Positions 12,301 to 23,858 of a stretch of 64,000 nt of DNA are shown here, piece after piece (the stretch's first letter is position 1; every line of letters starts with the position of its first letter). Under the pieces are notes generated by a model, which ran no database searches, had not been told where the DNA came from, and saw only the letters and a list, made by a program, of their open reading frames with translations. The stretch lies in NCBI GenBank assembly GCA_034638255.1, contig JAWPGT010000040.1, forward strand, positions 62,001 through 126,000, given 5' to 3'. The DNA comes from Coprinus comatus. Lineage: Eukaryota > Basidiomycota > Agaricomycetes > Agaricales > Agaricaceae. A program made the position numbers and the translations under genes.

Positions 12301-12865
12301 GCTGATGAGGTCAAAGTCGGATCCGTCGAAGAGTTCCAAGGCCAGGTAAGATGTTTTATATTGGTTTTGAATTACAATGGTATTAACGCGGATCTACTAA
12401 TAGGAACGCAAAGTTATCATCATCTCCACTGTGAGAAGTAGCAAAGAGTATGTGACGTATGATGTTAGACATACTCTAGGCTTTGTAGCCAGTCCACGAC
12501 GCTTCAATGGTAAGTAGCCAATAAAGAGCACTTTAAAAAAATCTAATCATACATATTCAGTTGCGGTAACGAGGGCAAAAGCACTTTTAATTATAGTAGG
12601 CGATCCAGAGGTTCTCGGACTGGACCCACTCTGGCGATCATTCCTCAATTACATACATGATAATGGTGGATGGAAAGGACCTAGTATTCCTTGGGATCCA
12701 TCTCAACCCGTAGACGAAACAGGGAATTATGATGCTGCTATTAGAGAAAATGCGGCTTTGGATATGAATGATTTCACACGTAGGATGGAAAGTTTGACAA
12801 TGGGAGAGACGGGAGATGAGGATTTAGATGCTGGTGTAGATAAACCTTGGCGTGATTTAGAGTGA
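9329..12865 (+). pseudogene. SDE3/MOV10-like zinc-finger RNA helicase, frameshifted (unit A)
   Basis: The N-terminus carries a CCCH finger (C-x8-C-x4-C-x3-H in the first 25 residues), then three U1/C2H2-type fingers (CDIC...H...H, CPVC...H...H, CAIC...H...H). Next come a beta-rich linker with IGRYTDRIEIILKDE and a superfamily-1 helicase of the UPF1-like group. Motifs seen are FGPPGTGKT (Walker A, split by an intron at 11,186-11,240), DEVGQATEPE (motif II), [10 protein letters not shown] (III), VGSVEEFQGQE (V) and NVAVTRAKALL (VI). MOV10/SDE3 helicases support Argonaute-based RNA silencing. Start ATG 9329 begins MKNCPNM; the stop ends at 12865. At 11,291-11,297 unit A has one base fewer than unit B (ctaaaaag against ctaaggaag). 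This shifts the frame just after Walker A and gives a stop within about 25 codons, while all downstream motifs are intact. Either a recent pseudogene or a sequencing slip in an A-run. Confidence 0.8.
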
Positions 12866-14469
12866 AGTTTTGATATATTGTGATTGTGTGATTTACTTCA
12901 TATTTGTACACCCCTTCACACTGCTGTATATAATATTGTTTTTGGTGGCTGAGAGATTCCAGTACTCGGAGGGCGACGCAATCAGATCTGTCGGAAACGT
13001 CCGAAGTGCGGAGCGAAGAGCTACGACTTTCCCCATAATTGTTGGTTCCAACCACATCTTCTGCAGGTTCATCACAAACATTCTTTGGGACTCTGTGTCC
13101 GTATACAAAGCTCTGGATATATGCTGCTCTCTAAACATAAGATGCAAATCGGAGGCTGAGAAATTCATTTCTAGGTGTTCTTTTGCGCATTCACATACCT
13201 CTCTTCGACACCTTGTGCTTCTCTCATTTAGAGAGACCGTGTATGCTATCACTAGGACTGCGAAGTGGATACCGTGTGGTTAGGAAGGTGCCCCAGGTTC
13301 ATTTTTAATTAACTCATGACGCTGTCAAGATTCACAAACTCCCGCAGAACATGAATATTGTTGCGTAGAACCGTGGGAAGAGCTCATCACAAATGTTTTT
13401 TTTGGTGGCGCCGTCACGGTTGCGGGGCCCTACCACAAGTTAGGGTCCTAATGTTCCCATACGTGTCTGGTCTGTGTTCATATGCCAAGTTCGGGTTATC
13501 GTGCTCTCCAGTGTAGGATCGAAATTGGAAGTTCAGAAGGTATATTTCTAGGTGTTCTTTTGCTCATTCCCGTACCTCTCTTTGCTAAGATCTTCTCTCA
13601 CTTAGACCGTGTATACTATTACGTCTGTCTGGAAGTGGATTGTATATGAATATGTTGCGGTTTGAAAGGTGTGCCTCTTGTGTGTATAGGTTTGTTAACC
13701 TCTATAACCTGAAAGAAGGATGGGGTATTCCAAACGGTTAATCCTGGTTGTAAGTTTTACCACGACTTAAATCCGAGGACCACGCTGACAACGTACAGTA
13801 CACATGATATTATTATAGAGAAATGCCGCTGCGCAATGCTCGAGTGTCGGAAATTGTGCCGAGGTATACATATCACACATCTGAATTGGAGATACGCTTT
13901 GAAGCTTAGCGCTCAAGATGGATGTGGGATTGGTCTGCGCAGATCTCGAGAACGCTAATGTCAAACTAGACGCTGGCAACCTTGAGGCCTACACATGTTG
14001 TCTTGTCTCATATACGTATGTGTTTATATAAACTTCTTTCGACATGAGGCACAGGGCTTGCTAGTTTCATGTTTCCAGGAAGGTAAAGAAAATTCAGTTC
14101 GGGGATGATATGAATAGCGAAAATCCATTCCACATGTTGCGCTGCATTTGGCTTCTAGCATGCCAATTGATAATGCATCAAGGACCAAAGTATGCTGCTT
14201 GAACCGAACAACCTTTTCCCATGACTGATATAGTACAAGGAAGACTGGACATTGAATGTTGACCTTGACGTTCTCAATACCCCATCCACAACCACCTGTG
14301 TCTTTTCCTTTGAACAACTGCCTGAGAAACTGCAAATATATTTTTTATGTCTAATTTACCTCGTGCGGTGCGTTGTGATTGACTTCAACCAGAATAAATA
14401 TCCTGACGTCCTCAAGTAGTTCCTTTATTTGATTTTACTTTGAATGATTACTGACAACAGAAACCCGTC
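12866..14469. other. Gene-poor spacer of unit A with a local duplication
   Basis: No gene is supported. Two related blocks lie at about 13,150-13,290 and 13,521-13,672 (both contain TTTCTAGGTGTTCTTTTG and later GAGACCGTGTATGCTATCA-like sequence), whereas unit B has one such block near 24,150-24,300. Short minus-strand frames at 13,767-13,979 and 14,024-14,335 are not conserved as open frames in unit B. Confidence 0.5.
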
Positions 14470-17172
14470 ATGACAGCTTCCAAAGGCATAAATCCGGTAA
14501 GCAGTGAAACTCGTTATGGGGTCATGAGTCAAACGAATCCTTATGTGTATCCACTCAGGACTTGAGGATTCTTGACGAAGAGGCGGATGCGAAACGATGG
14601 GAAGATTTGAATAAAAAGGGGGAGCTCCTCACGAAAGAAACGTATGAGAGTTGGACAGGAGAATTACAAAATCTTCTGATATTCGTAAGTATGATCCTAC
14701 ATTCTAAATATGCTCCTGATGGTACTCTACAGGCTGGTCTCTTTTCCGGAATCGTTACAGCTTTCACCATCGAAGCCGCAAAGGCAGTACAGGGAGACCC
14801 TGCAGAGAAGACCGTACTCTTACTACAAACGATCATCCAACAATTCAACAACCAATCAAACCCACAACCAAATCTCCCAATTGACCTCAACCCAGAAGCT
14901 ACACCATCCCTGTATGCCCAGCGTATCAACGCATTGTACTCAGTCAGCCTCGCACTGAGTCTTGTGGCGGTCGTGGGAGGAATTGTGTGCTTACAGTGGC
15001 TGCGACAGTTTGGTAAGAACATCACGGGCGTGTCAAATAAAGATGACCTGTTACTTCAGTACCAACGTCATGAGAGTCTCCGGTCTTGGGGTGTTCTGGG
15101 GCTTCTAAACATGCTACCACTCTTCCTTCTCATTGCACTTGGTCTTTTCTTCGTCGGGTTCATGGTTTCGCAATGGGAATCAACCTCTCTTGCATCAATA
15201 CCTATAACTGTACTTGTGGCCACATTGGGTGCCTTTATCCTCTTTACCACGATCCTCCCATCAAGCCAATTTATCTGGTATAAATGCAGAGTCTTACCAC
15301 CCCAGAAGAGCCCCCCTGTACTTTGTCCATACAGGTCACCTCAATCTTGGTTATTTCACCTCTTGCTTCAAGGCCTTACCTACCTTCTCCGGAAGTGGTT
15401 GGACTTGTTTAATGCCGAATTTCAATGGTTGAAACATTTGGAGGGTATTCGTAGTTGGTTGGATTACGACACTAGGAGTGTAAAAAGGTGGAAAAGGAGG
15501 GTGGGTGCTGTTAGATCAATTTACCATCAATTATCATGGATATCACAAGAATACAGGCAAATGACTAAGGTTGCCGACGATGTGTACTGCTGTATGTTCT
15601 TTGCTTCTTGCCAGGAGTCACGGATGAAGCTGAGAGGAAAAGAACGTGACATCGGGTGGAAATGGGAGGGACTCGATTTATTGGGGTGGTTTTCGGAGAA
15701 TAATGACAACGGGATACGCTGGAGGGCTCTTTGCATCAAAGGGATAGTTGAGGCACATGTAGAATCCAATATATCTTTGGAACATACCAATGTACAAGCT
15801 TGGTCAGATGCAATGTCATATCTCGACAGCTTCAATGACAGAGGTAAATGTCAAGCTATGCATTAGGTACCTTCTTTCTAACAATATTTGCTCCAGGTTT
15901 CATAGCAAAAATTATCTCTGGCTTGAGGGGATCTGAGACTACGTGGGTTACTCCAGATAATGCAGTTGCCATTGTTTGTGACGTGATCGATCACAATTTG
16001 TTGAAGTGGTATTCGACACGTCCCATTTTGGATGAGCTGTGTAAGTGTCCAAGGACATCACTTCCTCTCATACGTCATCTTGTCAACAAATACCTGGATG
16101 TGGATCGTGGCTCAAGGCATAACTGCAATTCGTTGGTCCACGCATTCACCGACACCTTTCGTTTTGTGGACTCGACGGACTACGAAGTTGTTGCACCCAT
16201 CCTTGGTGATCTGCTTGTGGAATGCAATGAATGCCTTATTTACCCTTGTTCGTCTTCTCATCTAGTCTTCCATCTCTCTCTGACCAGCCTTACTCCTCAG
16301 TCTATACAGCAATGTTCCTCGGAATCATAGAAAACCTTGCCATGAAGCGTCTCATTGGCAAAGACAAATCATTGGATCGCATCGTCCTCCACACTAAACA
16401 CGTCATACACCACTCATCTGAACTATCTGAAACACTCCCTTTCCTCAAATCAACTTTCAGTGCAATACTATCTGCTGCTGAAGAACACATTCAACATTCA
16501 CCCTCACAGGATTCGGTTCTGCACCCAGATAAATTCACCATTCTACTCTCTCAATCCCCAAAGCATGTACGGACCTTGATAGATGGTTTTAACAACAACT
16601 TGAAGGGTTTATGGCGCATACATCAGCATGTTGAGCCTGGTGGTGAAAGGTCGGGTAGAATAGAGCATATACGGACTTCTGGTACGTCTCAAATTTATCT
16701 CATCCAAAATATAATTAATAATTTACTGGCAGACCAAGACTCACGAGACGAAACACCTGGTCAAGTCGCTTCAGCCATACACTCTACTACAGCTCTACCC
16801 ATCGTTGCTCCACCCGAGCCCATCAATTCCAATTTGGAAACAGACATTATACCTAGAGTCACGGTTTCTCCCATTTTACCATCATCATCTCAAGGTTCCG
16901 AACATCATTCATCCGACAACAACAGTACTATACCTTTTGATCCTCATCCTGGAGAAGAAATACCGCTCGTTTGGTTGCCAATCGAACGTTCCAATATCAA
17001 AGAGAGCAGTGAATATGGTCCATTCTCTTTGCCTCTCCCCAATGACACAGCGACATCTCAAGACTTACAAATCGCTTCATGCACTCCGTCTCCAACAGGT
17101 ACTGATTCTCATGATGAAGACGCTAATCAGACCCATCGGTCTAACCCTCGAAACGACAAGTTAGGATTGTAA
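14470..17172 (+). CDS. DUF6535 domain membrane protein (unit A)
   Basis: Exons: 14470-14496, 14559-14684, 14733-15843, 15897 onwards. The 48-base intron at 14685-14732 has no stop and a length divisible by three; removing it restores LLIFAGLFSGIVTAF, the usual DUF6535 start. Four membrane helices follow: GLFSGIVTAFTIEAA, SLALSLVAVVGGIVCL, MLPLFLLIALGLFFVGFMV and ITVLVATLGAFILFTTIL. A long cytosolic part comes next, with a WLDYDTRSVKRWK segment and a helical region (IISGLRGSE...), then a Ser/Pro-rich tail. Near 16,225 the reading frame has to change from NECLIYP to the FSSSLPSL frame. The same offset is present in unit B (near 27,185), so it predates the duplication or marks an unrecognised splice. 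DUF6535 proteins are common in Agaricomycetes and have no known function. An intron at about 16,682-16,732 separates the tail. Confidence 0.75.
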
Positions 17173-18165
17173 TCTTCCTGGGAGTAAAGGAGTTGTCAGA
17201 TGTAGGAAACGAGGGAGGTCATCATCGTGACATTGTGGGGATTCGTTCAATTTGTATTCAAGCCCCAGTATATTTTATTTTGAACCTTTGAAACTAATAA
17301 AAATGCTGATTTTGAAAACAATTCTGAACCGTCGCCTTGATCAAATTCCAACTCATCCTCTCACAACGCCTTTGATTTTCTTCTCCTCACATTGCTTTCC
17401 TTAAATGCATCATTCATTTTAGCTGCAAACCATTCACCCATATTCAAAGTCGTACTCTGCACATACATGGATATTTGTATTCATGCCTTCCCGAATGAAA
17501 TACACATCCCTACTTTATTTTTACAAATTGTACTCGAGTATATTAATATATGGGGTTTCAACTGAAGCATATGGAGGCTGAGATTGAGATTGGGGTTGAA
17601 AGCTAGGTGTTCAGATCCGGAATGATGGGAAGCAAGTACGAGGTCTTTGTTTGAAATTGAGGGAGACCATGACGATGATAAGTACATGCCTATTCAAAGG
17701 AAGGCAGTGATAACAGTTGTTGATAAGGCATAGACTTTGAGTTTAGTATTCTAGTTACATTGACATGCTGATGTTTCGCCTGGACCTCTGTATATTCAGT
17801 AAACAAATTAACGAGCAATCTCTTCATTATATCCTGAAGATTGTCCATAGTACACACAAATTCTTTGCGAGCTTAGTAAGTTGCCGTGGGGTTGTATAGA
17901 TGATGACTTGGAAATAAATGCGTCGGGAGTTTGTACATAAAATTGGCACACAATAGAACGAAACAAGAAAGTACTCGCAAGATAATAGAACGATTGAAGT
18001 TCTGACTAGTCAGATTAATGCTAGCTCGCTGTGTAGGTGTAGACACTGAGGCTGATGGCAATGTTTGAGGGTTGGAATTGAGAATGGGATTGAGATGGCC
18101 GTCTGGAATGTACCTGCCGCATCACTGAGACCAGAGCACTACCCGTATGAACGGAGGCCCATACC
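17173..18165. other. Tail of duplication unit A, no gene seen
   Basis: Contains the presumed 3' region of the DUF6535 gene (AATAAA-like ACTAATAAAAATG near 17,295) and sequence shared with the end of unit B (AGATTAATG...GACACTGAGGCTGA). Unit A lacks about 200 bases present in unit B at about 28,770-28,970. Confidence 0.5.
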
Positions 18166-19440
18166 TTCACTTGAAATACCCGCATTTACCTCGGCGAGCT
18201 TTGAGATATATCTAGAACTTGTACTTTAGGTAGGCTAAGTGAAAGTAATTTGAGGACTCGTGCAACCGTCTCTACATAGGGTGTCAGAGAAATATTCAAA
18301 CGCCCATACGGGGGAACACACACGAAGTACTCCTGATAACTTTTCAAAATCGTCAAACAGTATTGTTCGTTTTTATTATGGCTTGGTTTTAATAGACAAG
18401 GGCTGGAGAGCTATTGTCGAAACATTAGACCACGGATATATGTAAGAAAAATAAGTTACAAGCCTGCGCGTCTGGGATGAAGAGCAACTGGTTCCTCCTT
18501 AGTAGCCGATGTTTCCTTTCTTGCCACTGTCGTTCTTGTCGCCGTCGTCACCCTAGTCGTTGTTTTGTTGTCGTAGTTTTGGTAGTAGTGGTGGTAATAG
18601 CGGCAGCCCTCCTTAGAGTCGTCCTCATGGGTTGTTGTGGCACCAGTGATTTTTTGAATACCTTAGGACTCTGTACAGGTGGAGAAATACTCGAACGCAA
18701 GATACAGCAAGCAAGGCCGACGTGCTCAGACACCATTGATCCTTGATTCTCAATCCTCGCTCGATATGCATGTAACAACAACCATAGATGAGCTGATGCA
18801 TGGTATTGATCCTTGTAAGGAGATATGTAGCTCGGCGTCTTTCCTGAGATCCTGTAGGAATATAAGTGAATGATGAAACTTGATATAATGTGTAACTCAC
18901 CTCTTTGGAAAGTAGATCTTCGACCACTTGAACCATAGCCTGGATACGCGTAAAAGGCGGGACATCTGTGCGATACAAGTTTTCCAATAGTCTCAACAGA
19001 AATGAGATTTGTGAGATTTGGACTTTGTTTTAGTGAGGATATCTGAGAGATAATCAACGATGTGAGTGAAAGCCATACATACGATAAAGAACGCCTCCCA
19101 TTATTTGTAAGATAACCAAAAGCAAGTTCGTCAAGTCCAGAATGGGTCATTTGCTGTCGATAGTGATTGGTCGTCGAAGTCTTTCCACCTTTCCAGAATT
19201 TCGGTGCGATTCAGGGTCCAGTTTATCTGAAGCCAGTAGACAGTAATGAAAGTAATGTTGTCGAATCCTGTAGAGCCTGACTGCAAGACCTCAGACGATT
19301 CGACAATTCCCCTTCTAAAGATAAATCAATTGGGTATATAATTTAGTTCCGTCTACAGAAAGCTCATTTGCAGGATGATTGTCGTTTTCTGTGAGTAAAT
19401 TGGGATTGCTTCTGGACAATGTTGCTCTGGATGAAGTTCT
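18166..19440 (-). pseudogene. Remnant of a minus-strand helical-protein gene (unit B copy)
   Basis: Homologous to 7985-9045. Unit B keeps a segment missing from unit A near 18,990-18,900, readable as LENLYRTDVPPFTRIQAM followed by QVVEDLLSKE. It also keeps a LDELAFGYLTNNGR segment near 19,130. Other exons have diverged, stops separate the pieces, and no continuous coding path is visible. A Thr/Lys low-complexity stretch (TTTTTKTTTTK) is encoded near 18,560-18,600. Family unknown. Confidence 0.4.
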
Positions 19441-19793
19441 CTTGTGCATGGGTATAATATTAGAAAATTAATCACAACTAAGTACACGCCTGCTAGAAAT
19501 GCTCTGTGTATAACACGCGTTATTTGGTTATACCTTTAGCCTCAAATATCGGAAGGTATGTGTAGGTGCGGTGCAGTATGGTTAGGCGAAGATAAAGGAG
19601 TGAGAGTCATAATGGCCGTGATGTTCGGAATACATTCGCCACATGTGAAGAAACGCCGCGGTAACCGGTAGTAACCGGTGAGCGTTAGTGTCTTCACAGA
19701 ATCCAAGTTCACAGGCCCTGCGCAGGTATTAACAAGGTATAAATCAACGACCGGCGCTTCTTTGATGTTTACCTCCCCCACTTCTTCTCCACG

Positions 19794-22700
19794 ATGAAGA
19801 ACTGTCAAGCGATTATCACTACGGGCTCTTGCAATAATCCCCAGCGCAGGGACAACCACAACGTTCTTGTTTGTGATATCTGCAACATGGTATTTCAAAA
19901 CAAGAATGATTATGAACAGCACTGCACCTCTAGGCGACACATCACTAGGGCTGGGACTGAAAATCCTCACGGGATGGTCTACTGCCCCATTTGCCAGCAA
20001 GCGGTACTTCAAGCCCAATGGTCAGTACATGTGTCCACAAAAAAGCATAAACGGGCAGCTCGAGAACGCGGTATTTCTATCGACAATGTCCAACCAAATC
20101 ACCATATCCCCGGAGCACGGGCCGACTCTTTCAAGTTCTGTGCTGTATGCCAGATCTACCTTCCAAATTACGATTGGACTTCACATATAAACAGCCGCCG
20201 ACACCATCTTGGCCAAGAGTATGCTTCGTACAAAGCAGTTCAAGAAGAAACGGAAAAGGACAAGAATGACGTCACTGTTCAAGGCAGTCTGAATTTTAAC
20301 ATTGTCGATCCGATTGCCGCTCAACGAGGTGTTATTAAGACTCTCACAATTCACTCAACCTCACCTTTGGCAAGGATAACTTTGGTACATGTGACAGCAA
20401 GTTCGGATTTAGGAGTTTCTCGTCCGGATAGACAGAAACAATCTGCGTGAGCATTTCATTACTCCACCCCTGATGCCCAGTCATGTACGTGGAGGACCTG
20501 TTCTGACTCCAGCTGGTCTCAGATGAAATGTCTCTGATCATTCTGGTGTTGTCTGGTTTGATCTATTAAGGCCATCCCCGATTCTGGTGTCATCTGACTG
20601 GTCACCAAAACACGATAGTACCCTGTAGTAGAGTACGTGTGGGAACACACTACAAACCAGATAGTTGTTCCCACGGCATACATCTGGTTCTGCGTTGGCA
20701 TCCATTCTGGCCTCAGATGATTTCATCTGGATACACGTCTACAAGCTGGTTATTATACATTCTATTTGCTTAATAACACCTTTTTCTCTTTCCCTTATAT
20801 GGTCTGCTGTCCGCTGTCCCCTTTTCTGCTAGAATGCTAGAATGGCCTCAACATCCAATGTTCCACGAAAATCTGGCCGTGATCCTGTCAATGAAAATAT
20901 TTGGTAGTGCAACTGTGCACCTCGAAGACGCTGTGCAGGTCAATGGAGACAAATCACTCGATCAACATGGTACTTGCATAATCCACAAGTTGGGTCAACT
21001 CGGAGTCTATCATGTTGAGGGCTGCATGATAGTATCAATCTCCGAGGCCCAAATGCTCCTCGTTTTGTTCAATAAACCTTTGACGTAAATCTAAAATATG
21101 TTTTATCAACAAAAACTCAGCATGATTATCGCGAAGCTCGGAAACAAACTGGTATTGCAAAACAAAGTATCTTTATTCATAATTAGGCGAGTTGCCCGAG
21201 CTATCATCGGAGATTCCTCCCTCCACGAAGAGCTAAGACCCAGACTCCCCTATGTTGCTCGTGTTAGAGCTTTAAGGGAGCCTGAAACGAGAGTTGTAGA
21301 GGGTGTCCGGCCTCCATCTTTGAACGTTATCCCGTACGTGGATAAATTGGAGAAAGCAACAATTCCAAATCAACTCCTTGCTTCCCTCATGGTCTCGTCG
21401 ACTGCTTCCAATGAAAATGTGAAAAATATTCAACGTGCATTCTTACCGAGAGATTTCGGTCCCAAATCGCTCAGTCAACACATGAAAATATTACTATGGA
21501 TTGAAGAGTTCAAGATGGAGTACGTTTTTTTCTTGGAATAGTTGTTTATATTTGGAATACTTATATTGAAGCACTATTCTAAAGGCAAGATCTTGAACGA
21601 TACGATACCGTAGATGCCTCATTGACACAGACCCTCCCATACTACCAGTATGATTCTTCTTGACTCCATCATTCCCCAATATTAATTCATTATTCTGACC
21701 AGCTTGGTGGTTCCCGGCTTAGCAGAAAAACGTCCAAGTGTCCTTGTCGGTACGTCGTTCACCACATAATTCAGCTAACCCTGTAACCATATGATTTACC
21801 AGGCGATCGAATGTTTGTAAGGGCGAACACTAGCCAAGAAGGTCATTGGTACGAAGGTCATGTTCACCTCGTACAACAATGCGAAGTGGGCCTGCGCTTT
21901 CACGAGTCGTTTAAGGGGTGGACAAGCACTCAAAAGTATCACATTCGTTTCAAATTCAACCGGATTCCTCTTCAACAACAACATAAAGCGCTCAATGCAT
22001 CATTCACACAAACTCGGGTCCTATTCCCGGATTCATCACATCTACCGATAATCCCCATTCCAACTGCCAACCTGACATTTTTCAACAATTTACTCGCGAC
22101 AAATCCACCCCAGATTCAAGCTGTTTCGTCCATTCTTCAAGCTGGTCCAGGATCCCTCCCATTCATTGTTTTTGGCCCGTAAGTTCTCACATTTTGATAA
22201 TCATTGACGGGTTACCGACATGCCTACTTTATAGCCCCGGAACCGGAAAGACAGTGACTATCGTGGAAGCGATCAAGCAAGTTCTAAGGAAGAACCCCAC
22301 TTTCAAAGTCCTAGCATGTGCACCTTCCAACTCCACCGCCGATCTGATTGCCATTCGACTATTAAATAAAGATCAAATGTTCCGAATGTATGCACCATCT
22401 CATAACAGCCTGAATCAAGTCCCTGACGAACTCGAATCCTACATTTATTATCGAGACAATGGCGTTTCTCGACCCTGTTTTTCAGTCCCACCAATGGCGA
22501 CAATGAAACAGTTCCGAGTTATCGTCACCACCTGTATTTCAGCATCTATCACCTCGGGTATAGGAATGGCAAGGGGACATTTCAGTCATATTTTCATTGA
22601 CGAAGTTGGTCAAGCGACAGAACCGGAGGTTTATATCTCGATTAAAACCATGGCAGATTAGTTGACGAATGTGTTCTTTCTGGGGACCCGAAACAGTTGG

Positions 22701-23858
22701 GATCGATTATTAGATCGGGGCTTGCGAGCCGGTTGGGTTTAGAAGTGAGTTATTTAGAGCGGTTGATGGAGAGACCTCCGTATGAGATTCCAGTTGGATA
22801 TGGGAAAAGGTAAAGTATTCTGTTAGGACTCGTTCCATTATTCGAATGACCTACTAAAATATGATTTTTCAGTATTGTCAAACTTGTCAAGAATTTCAGA
22901 TCTCATAACGCTATACTCAAATTCCCGAACGAGAGGTTTTATAATGGCGAACTGCAAGCCTGTGGTTTCACAAAGGATATAAATGCTTACCTTGGTTCTG
23001 GATACTTACCAAAGAAGGATTTCCCTATCGTTTTCCATGCTGTGTATGGGAAAGATGATAGAGAATCAACGTCTCCTTTCTTTAATGTGGATGAAATTAC
23101 TCAAGTCAGAACTTATGTTGAACAGTTGAAATCTGAGCGCGTGTATAGGACTAGTAAGTTCTTATATTTATTTTCTTGTCGTTTCTTTTTTACCGAGATC
23201 AACTCTAGGGGACGAGGATATAGGTGTCATCGCACCATATCATGCACAATGTCAAAAAATCCGTAGGGAACTCAAGAAAAATGGTGCTGGCGAGGTTAAA
23301 GTTGGATCTGTTGAAGAGTTCCAAGGCCAGGTAAGATGTTGTATATTGGTTTTGAATTACAATGGTATTAACGCGGATCTACTAATAGGAACGCAAAGTT
23401 ATCATCATCTCCACTGTAAGAAGTAGCAAAGAGTATGTGACGTATGATGTTCGACATACTCTAGGCTTTGTAGCAAGTCCACGACGTTTCAATGGTGAGT
23501 AATACCGTGCTTGCAATAAAGAGAGCACTTTAAATCTAATTATTTGAATGTAGTTGCCGTAACGAGGGCAAAAGCACTTTTAATTGTAGTAGGCGATCCA
23601 GAGGTTCTTGGACTGGACCCACTTTGGCGATCATTCCTCAACTATATCCATGATAATGGGGGATGGAAAGGACCTAGTATTCCTTGGGATCCATCTCAAC
23701 CCGTAGACGAAACAGGGAATTATGATACTGCTATTAGGGAAAATGCGACTTTGGATATGAATGATTTCACATGTAGGATGGAAAGTTTGACATTGGGAGA
23801 GATGGGAGATGAGGATTTGGATGCTGGTGTAGATACACCTTGGCGCGATTTAGAGTGA
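19794..23858 (+). pseudogene. SDE3/MOV10-like zinc-finger RNA helicase, disrupted (unit B)
   Basis: Same architecture as the copy at 9329-12865: start MKNCQAIITTGSC, CCCH then three C2H2-type fingers, then the UPF1-like helicase core with Walker A followed by an intact VLACAPSNSTADLIAI segment (the part lost to a frameshift in unit A). It is broken elsewhere. The linker exon with the GRYTDRIE segment is replaced by unrelated sequence (about 20,470-21,180). CAG has become TAG at 22659-22661, in the stretch after motif II. A single-base loss follows at about 22,665-22,672, before the motif III region. Downstream exons with motifs V and VI are still open. Nine bases (in frame) are also missing near 22,362 relative to unit A. 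Confidence 0.8.
20509..20749. mobile_element. Candidate small inverted-repeat element inside the unit B helicase
   Basis: Left end CCAGCTGG followed by CAGATGAAAT; the right end read in reverse is CCAGCTTG followed by CAGATGAAAT. The element of about 240 bp is absent from the equivalent place in unit A. Spacing between the two matching blocks differs on the two sides and no target duplication is visible, so this is tentative. Confidence 0.3.

Larger units (their letters stand above)
7985..18165 (+). repeat. Tandem segmental duplication, unit A
   Basis: Unit A begins at TTCACTTGAAATAACCGC and ends at GGAGGCCCATACC, immediately before a second copy begins with TTCACTTGAAATACCCGC. Gene order inside matches unit B: minus-strand gene remnant, zinc-finger helicase, about 1.6 kb without genes, DUF6535 gene, and a tail with an ACTGAGGCTGA block. 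Identity is high in exons and lower between genes, so the duplication is old rather than an assembly repeat. Unit A contains its own local duplication at 13,150-13,672. Confidence 0.9.

Noticed and set aside
14555..15025. 156-codon minus-strand frame, repeated at 25,516-25,851
   Set aside because: Antisense of the DUF6535 coding exon in both units; its conservation simply follows the sense gene.
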